DNA from: a virus
Length of the DNA: 29,096 bases
Strand: one strand, 5' to 3'
IMG/VR virus record: IMGVR_UViG_3300032308_001326
Coordinates: 1 to 29,096 of that record
Part shown: piece after piece, positions 12,420-19,527 of the stretch
Position numbering within the stretch: the first letter of the stretch is position 1
Layout of the letters: each line of letters starts with the position of its first letter
Notes under the pieces: generated by a model
Told to the model about the DNA's origin: nothing
Databases searched by the model: none
What the model saw: only the letters and a program-made list of their open reading frames with translations
Program-made: the position numbers and the translations under genes

Positions 12420-13373
12420 ATGCGTGAATTTAAACCAATGGTCAAGATGGAGACCACCGAGCCTACGGTTGAGCTAAAACTCAAGAAAGGCGGCGCTGTT
12501 GAGAAGAAAATGGCCGGTGGCGGCGCCCCGATGGGTGCAATGGTCGGTGCCCCTAAAGGCGGGATGATGGCTGGCGCCAAGCCTAAGAAGCCTTCCCTGG
12601 CCTCTCGCCGCCGTGCAATGATGGCTAGCGGTGCTGCTGGGGCTCCCTCGGGTCGTGCAGAGGCGATGATGGCTGCTGCCCCTCCTGCCATGCCTCCTAG
12701 CCTTCCTCCTAAGCCTCCTATGTCCGCCATGAAGAAGGGTGGCGAGATGGAGTCTCCCAAGGTCCACAAGGCCGAGATGAAGGAGATTTCTGGCATCAAG
12801 AAAGAACTTACCCGTCACGAGGGTAAGCCTGCTAGCAAGGCTCACCGCGGGCTGAAGAGTGGTGGTGTTGTGAACGGCAGTTGCGGTTACAAGACTGGCG
12901 GCGTCGTGAATGGCCAGGGCGGCTTTAAGACTGGTGGTGTGGCGATGTCTAACGCTGGTGGTTATGCCAAAGGCGGTGCTGCAAAAAAGTTTGCTGAGGG
13001 CGGCCGCGTACAGCACGACGGCGGTCCGGAGCAGATGCCACAGGGCAAGAAGAAGCCAGCAGGTCCAGTTTCCATCAACCAACTCTCCGGCACCTATAAG
13101 AAGGGCGGGGCGGTGATGATGGCCGAGGGTGGAGACCCTAACGCGGACTTCTATCGTCGCAAGACGGAAGAGAACGAGGCGGATGCGAAGGCGGTCAAGG
13201 ACGCTCTTTTGTATATCCCTCGCAAGGTTCGCAAGATGGGCAAGGCTCTCGTTGGCTCGTTCGGCTCTAACGACTTTCGTCCTGCTCAGGGCAAGGGCTC
13301 GGTGACTGAGACTGAGCGCGAGGTTAGTCGGACGGTTGAGCCTGGTAAGAAGCGCGGCGGCGCAGTCTGTTAA
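12420..13373 (+). CDS. Gly/Ala/Lys-rich repeat protein with many Gly-Gly motifs
   Basis: The product is 317 residues, basic and of low complexity: Met, Ala, Gly, Pro and Lys predominate in residues 20-110. It holds at least ten Gly-Gly motifs (LKKGGAV, MKKGGEM, YAKGGAA, FAEGGRV, YKKGGAV, MAEGGDP, RGGAV). Residues 145-181 form three tandem copies of a 12-13-residue unit ((L/Y/F)K(S/T)GGVVNG), encoded by 36-bp units at 12852, 12888 and 12924. Residues about 225-280 are a charged folded-looking part. It ends GGAVC. I do not recognise a family, though similar Gly-Gly-rich proteins occur in uncultured phage genomes. Position between two virion genes suggests a structural or assembly role. The start has GGAG 10 nt upstream. 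Confidence 0.7.
   Translation: MREFKPMVKMETTEPTVELKLKKGGAVEKKMAGGGAPMGAMVGAPKGGMMAGAKPKKPSLASRRRAMMASGAAGAPSGRAEAMMAAAPPAMPPSLPPKPPMSAMKKGGEMESPKVHKAEMKEISGIKKELTRHEGKPASKAHRGLKSGGVVNGSCGYKTGGVVNGQGGFKTGGVAMSNAGGYAKGGAAKKFAEGGRVQHDGGPEQMPQGKKKPAGPVSINQLSGTYKKGGAVMMAEGGDPNADFYRRKTEENEADAKAVKDALLYIPRKVRKMGKALVGSFGSNDFRPAQGKGSVTETEREVSRTVEPGKKRGGAVC
12852..12962 (+). repeat. 36-bp tandem coding repeats
   Basis: Three units at 12852-12887, 12888-12923 and 12924-12962 encode 12, 12 and 13 residues of the pattern (L/Y/F)K(S/T)GGVxxG. The DNA of the units differs at many third positions while the protein is kept, so the repeat is old and selected at protein level. Confidence 0.75.
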
Positions 13374-13377
13374 GGGC

Positions 13378-13393
13378 GGGGGCTCCGGCCCCT
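13378..13393 (+). terminator. Weak intrinsic terminator or stem-loop
   Basis: GGGGC (13379-13383) pairs with GCCCC (13388-13392) around a TCCG loop, which with the closing C-G pair belongs to the stable UNCG class; a G-T pair extends it. Only a poor T run follows (TGTCTTCATT), so termination would be partial. It sits in the 39 bp between two virion genes and could also serve as an RNA-stabilising stem. Confidence 0.45.
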
Positions 13394-13412
13394 GTCTTCA
13401 TTGGAGATTAGT

Positions 13413-14165
13413 ATGGGCGTTTATTCTTCAGCCACTCGTCAGGGTGCGTATGAGCCTTTTGAACTTCAGGTTGCCCGCGGCCAAGTTGATGGTCACACCC
13501 CTATAGAAATTTTTGGCTACAGTGCTGCAATTGGCGCTACTGCACAAGGCCCGATGTGGGAAGGTCAAACCCAGTCGGGTGGTTTGTATACACCACCATC
13601 AGCGGCGGCACCTTTGGTTTTGGTGAGTAGTTCTGCATCAGACACAACAGCACTAAGCGTAAGAATTGAAGGGTGTGGGGCAAATTTTGCTGCGTTGACT
13701 GAGACCATTGCGCTTAATGGCACGACCAACGTAACTACCACAAATTCTTTTTTGCGTATCAATGGGATGTATGTGACTAATGGCACAAACGTCGGGACCA
13801 TTACAGCAAAAATTAGTTCGACAACCTACGCGCAAATCAATGCCGGTGTTGGTCAGACGCAGACGTCAATTTACACCGTGCCTGCTGGTTACACATTCTA
13901 CTTGTCTTATGTCCAGTACGACGCCGCGATTGGATTTACGTCTAGTGCGTTTATGACTGGCCAAGAGTACAACAAAGACAATGTAACTGGACAAATTACC
14001 GTAACTCACCAAACTGTTTTTGTGCAAAAGCAAGAAATACCATACACCTGCCCGGTCCCTCATACTGAAAAAACTGATATGCAATTTTGCGTAAAGGCAA
14101 GCGCTGGTGGGCCATTGACGGCAAGTTTGTATGCAGGCGGTTTTCTTATCAAAAACCCGGACTAA
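13413..14165 (+). CDS. Beta-rich virion structural protein, unknown function
   Basis: Start at ATG 13413 (250 aa), with GGAG nine bases upstream; the in-frame ATG 13401 lacks a site. The sequence is beta-rich. It opens GVYSSATRQGAYEPFELQVARGQVDGHT, split here by its motifs GAYEPFELQVARG and VDGHTPIEIFGYSAAIG, which resemble conserved proteins of marine and freshwater phages with no known function. It continues with WEGQTQSGGLY, a sandwich-like centre with many Thr and Asn, YTVPAGYTFYLS and a PYTCPVP end. These proteins are usually treated as minor capsid or tail parts. Third codon positions are richer in A/T than in the capsid gene. No signal peptide or membrane helix is seen. Confidence 0.65.
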   Translation: MGVYSSATRQGAYEPFELQVARGQVDGHTPIEIFGYSAAIGATAQGPMWEGQTQSGGLYTPPSAAAPLVLVSSSASDTTALSVRIEGCGANFAALTETIALNGTTNVTTTNSFLRINGMYVTNGTNVGTITAKISSTTYAQINAGVGQTQTSIYTVPAGYTFYLSYVQYDAAIGFTSSAFMTGQEYNKDNVTGQITVTHQTVFVQKQEIPYTCPVPHTEKTDMQFCVKASAGGPLTASLYAGGFLIKNPD

Positions 14166-14167
14166 TC

Positions 14168-14686
14168 ATGCCTAGCAAGTCGCCAGCCCAAGAACGGTTG
14201 ATGCAGGCCGTCGCTCACAACCCTAAGTTTGCGAAAAAGGTCGGCATCCCTACGTCTGTCGGGAAAGAATTTGCAAAGGCTGATGAGGCAAAGATGAAGG
14301 GCGGTGGTTTGTACGCCAACATCGCGGCCAAGAGGAAGAGGATAGCCGAGGGTAGCGACGAGAGAATGCGTAAGCCTGGCTCTCCTGGCGCCCCGACTGC
14401 GAAGGCATTTGAAGAGTCAGCCAAGACCGTGAAGCTGAAGAAGGGCGGGCCTAGTCTTGCTATAGGTCGCGGTGAGAAGCTGCCAGCGGGCCAGGGAGCG
14501 GGTTTGACGGCCAAGGGTAGGGCTAAGTACAACCGCGAGACTGGAAGCGATCTGAAGGCTCCTCAGCCGGGCGGAGGCGCAAGGCGTGACTCGTTCTGTG
14601 CTCGGATGGGTCCGGTTGCGGAGAAGAGCGAGAAGGGAAGCCGTGCTCGAGCCTCGATGCAACGATGGAACTGTCCGGGGTGGTAG
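14168..14686 (+). CDS. DUF6321-domain protein
   Basis: Start at ATG 14168 (172 aa), 3 nt after the previous stop; the upstream in-frame start lies inside the preceding gene. The N-terminus SKSPAQERLMQAVAHNPKFA plus KKVGIPTSVGKEF is a known recurrent phage pattern. The C-terminal half, GAGLTAKGRAKYNRETGS, LKAPQPGGGARRDSFCARM and QRWNCPGW, matches DUF6321 as I remember it. The middle holds KMKGGG and LKKGGPSLAIGRGE, again the Gly-Gly motif. It is very basic, so it may bind DNA inside the virion; function is not known. Its stop directly abuts the next ATG. Confidence 0.75.
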   Translation: MPSKSPAQERLMQAVAHNPKFAKKVGIPTSVGKEFAKADEAKMKGGGLYANIAAKRKRIAEGSDERMRKPGSPGAPTAKAFEESAKTVKLKKGGPSLAIGRGEKLPAGQGAGLTAKGRAKYNRETGSDLKAPQPGGGARRDSFCARMGPVAEKSEKGSRARASMQRWNCPGW

Positions 14687-15739
14687 ATGGCCTATAGCGA
14701 AACGGTTAGTGCAACGGTCGTTAATGTTCAAAAGTTAATTGATCATGGCGCTCGTCGTGCGGGAAAGCTTGCCGAAGAGCTGACGGTTGAGCAGGTTAAT
14801 GCCGCTCGAGAGTCGCTGTATTTTGTCTTGTCTGAGCTTGTCAACACCGGAATTAACTACTGGTGTATTGACAAGAAGGTCATCGGGCTGCAGGCGAACA
14901 AGCAGGTTTACGATATGCCGGTGGGGTTCAATGACGTCCTCAACGCGCTATATCGCAAGATGAACCGTCCTGAGGGCGCGTATTCGTCTTCTTCGGGGAT
15001 TGCCGTTAATGCGTTTGACGGCAACATAGACACAGTCTGTACTCAAACATCTACTAATGGAAACATATCCGTTTATTACAATTCGCCGGTCTACATCGGG
15101 TCAATCGGCGTACTTGCAGGCGTTTCTGCAAACATCACAGTTGTATTTGAGTATTCCACCGACGGAATTACCTGGCAGACGCTCTATTCGCCGGGGCAGC
15201 AGACCTGGATTGACGGACAATGGCTCTGGTTTGACATCGAAACCGGCCAAAATTGCCAGTACTACAGAATGCGGGCCATCAACGGCGGGACTTTAGTCGT
15301 TCGGGAGCTGTTTTTTGGCAATAATTCGACCGAAATTACGATGGCTAGGCTCAATCGTGACGACTATACGAACCTGCCAAACAAAAATTTCACTGCAAAT
15401 CAGCCATTTCAGTTTTGGTTGACACGAACGCTGCCGCTTGCTCAGATGAACCTGTGGCCGGTGCCTAGTGATCCGTTCGTTCAGGTCGTTGTTTGGTATT
15501 CGCGCCAGGTAATGGACGTCGGTGCCCTAACAGATGAGCTAGAGATCCCGCAACGCTGGTATATGGCCATTTTGAATATGCTGGCGCATCAGATGGCACT
15601 GGAATTGCCAGGCATTGACCCTGCTCGCATTCAGTACCTGGCTGCTCAGGCAGATAAATCGTTCATGTTGGCCGAGCAAGAAGAACGAGACAAGTCACCA
15701 ATATACTTTGCACCTGCGATCGCTGTATATACTAGGTGA
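14687..15739 (+). CDS. Adaptor-like virion protein with inserted discoidin-like domain
   Basis: The product is 350 residues. Residues 1-95 (helical, AARESLYFVLSELVNTG, then a VYDMPVGFNDVLNALYRK beta part) and 215-350 (FQFWLTRTLPLAQMNLWPVP, WYMAILNMLAHQMALELPG) look like one head-tail adaptor or tail-tube protein. Between them, residues about 96-212 resemble an F5/8 type C (discoidin) domain: AVNAFDGNIDTVCTQT, YIGSIGVLAG, VFEYSTDGITWQTLY, YYRMRAINGGTLVVRELFFG. Discoidin domains bind sugars or lipids, so this part could touch the host surface from the neck region. The host-protein role is my inference from the layout (helix bundle plus domain) and the similarity in layout to the 27003 adaptor. 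Confidence 0.65.
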   Translation: MAYSETVSATVVNVQKLIDHGARRAGKLAEELTVEQVNAARESLYFVLSELVNTGINYWCIDKKVIGLQANKQVYDMPVGFNDVLNALYRKMNRPEGAYSSSSGIAVNAFDGNIDTVCTQTSTNGNISVYYNSPVYIGSIGVLAGVSANITVVFEYSTDGITWQTLYSPGQQTWIDGQWLWFDIETGQNCQYYRMRAINGGTLVVRELFFGNNSTEITMARLNRDDYTNLPNKNFTANQPFQFWLTRTLPLAQMNLWPVPSDPFVQVVVWYSRQVMDVGALTDELEIPQRWYMAILNMLAHQMALELPGIDPARIQYLAAQADKSFMLAEQEERDKSPIYFAPAIAVYTR

Positions 15740-15742
15740 CTT

Positions 15743-16078
15743 ATGCCGGTATTTCTTGATACTAGAGGGCTTTCGGATCTTTCGATCGCAATCTGTGACC
15801 GGTGCAAGTTCAAGAGGCCCCATGCTGTTATGAGGTCCGATCCTAACTTTCCGGGGCTGCAGGTATGCGACCAGGGTTGTGCGGACAACTTTGACCCGTA
15901 TAGGTTGCCGGCAAGGAAAACAGAGAAGATTACAATACGCTTTCCGCGGCCAGACGAAAGCATTGCCATTGAGGACAATAATCTTACGGTTGGGGGCGAT
16001 AATAACTTTGTGTTGTCCCCAGAGCAGAACACGCAGACGCCAGAGAACAACGGCAACCTGGATAGTATTGAGATATAA
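15743..16078 (+). CDS. Small CxxC (zinc-ribbon-like) phage protein
   Basis: The product is 111 residues with an AGGTGA ribosome site. It has CDRCKFKRPH (C18-x2-C21) and VCDQGC (C42, C46), which could bind zinc, followed by DNFDPYRLPARK and an IRFPRPDE block, then an acidic Asn-rich tail. I recall proteins with this Cys pair followed by DPYRLPAR next to adaptor genes of environmental phages; no role is known. It may be a small virion or assembly part. The AT-rich tail differs from the N-terminal half. Confidence 0.7.
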   Translation: MPVFLDTRGLSDLSIAICDRCKFKRPHAVMRSDPNFPGLQVCDQGCADNFDPYRLPARKTEKITIRFPRPDESIAIEDNNLTVGGDNNFVLSPEQNTQTPENNGNLDSIEI

Positions 16079-18553
16079 ATGGCTAATGTAACGATCACTC
16101 AGCTACCTTTTGCCCAGGCGCTAACCGGGACCGAGCTTGTCCCAATTGTTCAGAACGGGCAGACGGTTCGCACGACGACGGGTGCGATTGGTGGCGGCGG
16201 TACTGGCGGCGGTGTTTCTTCCGTTGATGTCTCTGGCGGCACTACCGGGTTAACGACCACCGGCGGCCCCATTACGACTTCCGGGACCATCACACTAGGT
16301 GGGACGCTTGCGGTTGGGAGTGGCGGTACGGGTGCGGGTACTGCGGCCGCGGCTCGAGTAAACCTGCTGCCGAGCTACGCAGGGAACTCGGGTTATGTAT
16401 TAAAGGTCAACTCTGGCGCCACTGACGTTGAGTGGTCTGCTACGGGTGGTGGCGGTAGTGGCTCCGTTACTCAAGTTAATACCGGCACAGGGCTTACTGG
16501 CGGCCCGATTACAACGACCGGGACGATCTCCCTGGCGAACACCGCGGTAACGCCTGCGACGTACTCTAATGCGACGGTTGCGGTGGATGCTCAGGGTCGG
16601 ATTACCTCGGCGTCTTCGGGTACTGCGCCGGTTACTTCGGTGACTGGGACGGCAAATGAGATTACCTCGAGTGGTGGCACGACGCCTACCCTTTCCTTGC
16701 CAAGCGCCCTCACCTTCACCGGAAAAACAATTGCCGGCGGGACGTATTCAGGCGGGACAATCAACAACACCTCTATTGGTGCCACTACTGCATCAACGGG
16801 TAGCTTTACGTCGTTGGCCGCCACATCGGGGACGGTTCTTGCGACTCCGACTGGCAACAACGACATTGTCAACAAGGCGTATGCGGATGCGGTTGCCTCT
16901 GGGTTGACCTTTCACCAGAACTGTGACTTTGCGACCGCTGACTTCCTGCCGGATTGCACCTACAACAATGGGTCGTCGGGCGTTGGCGCTACCCTGACCG
17001 CGGTCTCAAACGGCGAGCTGTTAGTTGACTCGTCCACAATTTACTCCGGCAATCGGATTCTTGTAAAAAATCAATCGTCCCAGTTACAAAACGGGATCTA
17101 TACGGTCACGCAGGTCGGCACCGTTTCAGCGCCGTTCATTCTGACTCGGGCGACGGACTACAACACGCCTGGCACGACTTACCTAAACGTTGACGCTGGC
17201 GACTTCACGCTTGTGCTGAATGGCGCAACGAACGCAAATACCTCGTGGGTTCAGACAACGCTGCAGCCAATTACGATCGGCACCACGAGCATCGTTTTTG
17301 TTCAGTTCGGTGCGGGTAGTGCTGTTTATTCTGCCGGGACTGGCCTAAGTCTATCTGGCACAAACCAATTCAGCATCACTAACAGCGGCGTGACATCGGG
17401 GACTTATGGGTCTGCGTCAGCGGTTCCTCAGTTGTCGGTTAACGCTCAAGGGCAAGTCACCGGTGCGTCAAATGTAAATATTGCGATTTCGGCGTCTCAG
17501 GTCACCTCTGGAACGCTTCCGATCGCTCAGGGTGGCACTGGGCAGACTACCGCGGCTAATGCAATCAATGCCCTTCTGCCGTCGCAAACGTCAAATAGTG
17601 GCAAGTTCTTAACGACCGATGGATCAAACGTCTCCTGGGATACGGGACGGCTTGGAACAGTTCAGTCGATCTCTGTTGTCTCTGCAAATGGCCTGGCGGG
17701 CACTGTAGCGAATCCTACGTCTACTCCTGCCATTACCCTATCTACGACCGTAACGGGGCTTCTGAAGGGCAACGGAACGGCAATTAGCGCGGCCACGTCT
17801 AATACGGACTACCAGGCGCCAATCACGCTTACGACGACCGGGACAAGCGGCGCGGCTACCTTTAACGGGACTACGCTAAACATCCCTCAGTACTCTGGCG
17901 GTGGTGGTGGTGGGACTCCTGGTGGATCGGATACCCAGGTTCAGTTTAATAACTCTGGTGCCTTTGGCGGCTCTGCTAACTTTACTTGGAACGGCGCAAG
18001 CTTGCAGATTGGCGGTCAAGGGGCGGTTAGATTTGCTGATTTAGATAGCAGCAACTATGTCGCTTTTAGGGCCCCGTCTACTGTTGGAACCAATGTTACT
18101 TGGACACTTCCGGCCGCTGATGGGTCCAATGGCCAGGTTCTTTCAACAAACGGTGGATCGACGCTGTCATGGGTTACGCCGACTAGCGTTACTCCTCCGG
18201 GCGGATCTGACACTCAAATTCAGTTTAATAGTTCCAATACATTTGGCGGGTCTAATAATTTAACTTGGGACGGCTCTAACGTACAATTAGGGTCTCAGGG
18301 TCAAATTCGGCTTGCTGATTCGGATAGCAGTAATTATGTGGCTCTGAGGTCGCCGGCTACTGTTGCTGCCAATAGAATATTTACGTTACCGTCAATATAT
18401 GGAACAAACGGTCAGTTTTTATCAACCGACGGCACTGGCGTCCTGTCCTGGGCTACGGCAAGTGGCGGCGGGGGCGGTAGTCCGAACCTTGACGGTGGAA
18501 CGCCAACTAGTAACTATGGCGGGATTACCGCAATTGACGGAGGGACGCCATAA
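16079..18553 (+). CDS. Tail fibre-like protein with tandem repeats
   Basis: The product is 824 residues of Thr/Ser/Gly-rich beta structure. The N-terminus, ANVTITQLPFAQALTGTELV and PIVQNGQTV, is a common attachment end of phage fibres. Gly runs act as linkers. A middle domain (about 280-420: GATLTAVSNGELLVDS, RILVKNQSSQLQNGIYTV, FILTRATDYNTPG) is frequent in tail fibres. Residues 614-706 and 707-797 are two tandem units of about 93 residues (PGGSDTQVQF, FADLDSSNYVAFR). The end, DGGTPTSNYGG, is also typical of fibre-cluster proteins. The short start/stop overlap with the next gene (ATAATG) couples them. It probably forms part of the host-contact apparatus. Confidence 0.8.
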   Translation: MANVTITQLPFAQALTGTELVPIVQNGQTVRTTTGAIGGGGTGGGVSSVDVSGGTTGLTTTGGPITTSGTITLGGTLAVGSGGTGAGTAAAARVNLLPSYAGNSGYVLKVNSGATDVEWSATGGGGSGSVTQVNTGTGLTGGPITTTGTISLANTAVTPATYSNATVAVDAQGRITSASSGTAPVTSVTGTANEITSSGGTTPTLSLPSALTFTGKTIAGGTYSGGTINNTSIGATTASTGSFTSLAATSGTVLATPTGNNDIVNKAYADAVASGLTFHQNCDFATADFLPDCTYNNGSSGVGATLTAVSNGELLVDSSTIYSGNRILVKNQSSQLQNGIYTVTQVGTVSAPFILTRATDYNTPGTTYLNVDAGDFTLVLNGATNANTSWVQTTLQPITIGTTSIVFVQFGAGSAVYSAGTGLSLSGTNQFSITNSGVTSGTYGSASAVPQLSVNAQGQVTGASNVNIAISASQVTSGTLPIAQGGTGQTTAANAINALLPSQTSNSGKFLTTDGSNVSWDTGRLGTVQSISVVSANGLAGTVANPTSTPAITLSTTVTGLLKGNGTAISAATSNTDYQAPITLTTTGTSGAATFNGTTLNIPQYSGGGGGGTPGGSDTQVQFNNSGAFGGSANFTWNGASLQIGGQGAVRFADLDSSNYVAFRAPSTVGTNVTWTLPAADGSNGQVLSTNGGSTLSWVTPTSVTPPGGSDTQIQFNSSNTFGGSNNLTWDGSNVQLGSQGQIRLADSDSSNYVALRSPATVAANRIFTLPSIYGTNGQFLSTDGTGVLSWATASGGGGGSPNLDGGTPTSNYGGITAIDGGTP
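17918..18472 (+). repeat. Tandem repeat of about 279 bp in the fibre gene
   Basis: Unit 1 starts at 17918 and unit 2 at 18197 (period 279 bp, 93 residues); both begin PGGSDTQ(V/I)QF and end in a SWV or SWA block. The DNA has diverged considerably while the protein pattern is kept. Confidence 0.8.
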
Positions 18554-19527
18554 TGGCCGTTCAGATACAACTTAGAAATGGTACTGCCGCGCAGTGGACC
18601 TCTGCCAATCCGACGCTTGCTGTTGGTGAGATTGGCGTTGAGACGGACACGAACCGGTTCAAGGTAGGCACTGGCTCAACCGCATGGAACAGCCTTGCTT
18701 ATTCGGTAGGGTTTTCCTGGAGGGGGACCTGGTCGGGGGCAACGGCCTACGTAGTAAACGATGTGGTTTATTACAACGGCTCGAGCTACATCTCTATCCA
18801 GAACGGTACCAATCAGAACCCGGCAACTCAGACGGCGTACTGGAACACGGTGGCGCTTGCCGGCTCTGTGTCCTCGGTAGCGCAGTCGTTCACCGGGGGG
18901 ATTGTTTCTGTTGCCGGCTCGCCGATTACCTCTTCCGGGACTTTGGCGTTGACTGTTGCCGGGACTAGCGGCGGTGTCCCCTACTTCTCGAGCGGTACGA
19001 CCTGGGCGACCAGTTCGGCGCTTGCATCTAACGCCTTGGTTGTTGGTGGCGGCGCTGGGAATCCTCCTGCAACTGTCACGACCGGGACCGGGGTGCTTAC
19101 GTTCTTGGGTACGCCGTCAAGCGCAAACTTGCTTTCGGCAATGACCGATGAGACAGGCACTGGTGTGTTGGTGTTTAACAATGCCCCCGCGCTAACGAAC
19201 CCAACGGTTACAAACTACGTTGAAACGCTGTATTCGGCTAATACCAGCACGGCGATTACGGTTGATTTGACCAACGGAACTGTTCAGAATTTGACGCTGA
19301 CGGGCAATGCAACGATCACAATGCCAACTGCTGTAGCTGGCAAGTCGTTTGTTATTATTTTGTCGCAAGACGGTACTGGCGGCAGAACGGTTACTTGGTC
19401 AACGGTATCTTGGCCTTCGGCGACCGCGCCAACAATCACCAGCACCGCGAGCAAACGGGATATTTTCTCGTTTTTCTCTAACGGTACAAGCTGGTTTGGA
19501 ACAACAATCGGACAGAATTACACATAA
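18553..19527 (+). CDS. Tail fibre protein with Mtd-like N-terminus and CBM-like module
   Basis: The product is 324 residues. Residues 1-50 (IQLRNGTAAQWTSANPTLAV and GEIGVETDTNRFKVGTG) match the N-terminal domain of the major tropism determinant type, which attaches receptor-binding proteins to the tail. Residues about 55-100 (WRGTWSGATAYVVNDVVYYN, then GSSYISIQNGTNQNP) look like a carbohydrate-binding module of the CBM5/12 type with exposed aromatics. The rest is Ser/Thr/Gly-rich fibre, ending in a beta domain (TVQNLTLTGNATITMP, KSFVIILSQDGTGGRTVTW) known from phage fibres. It overlaps both neighbours by one base or so (ATAATG). Probably a host glycan-binding fibre. Confidence 0.82.
   Translation: MAVQIQLRNGTAAQWTSANPTLAVGEIGVETDTNRFKVGTGSTAWNSLAYSVGFSWRGTWSGATAYVVNDVVYYNGSSYISIQNGTNQNPATQTAYWNTVALAGSVSSVAQSFTGGIVSVAGSPITSSGTLALTVAGTSGGVPYFSSGTTWATSSALASNALVVGGGAGNPPATVTTGTGVLTFLGTPSSANLLSAMTDETGTGVLVFNNAPALTNPTVTNYVETLYSANTSTAITVDLTNGTVQNLTLTGNATITMPTAVAGKSFVIILSQDGTGGRTVTWSTVSWPSATAPTITSTASKRDIFSFFSNGTSWFGTTIGQNYT

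Noticed and set aside
1520-15725. HIP1-type GCGATCGC octamers as a sign of a cyanobacterial host
   Set aside because: Only two were seen (about 1520 and 15718), far fewer than in HIP1-rich genomes.
18553-18710. Mtd-like N-terminus as part of a diversity-generating retroelement
   Set aside because: No reverse transcriptase, Avd gene or template/variable repeat pair was seen in the window; the domain is common in ordinary fibres.
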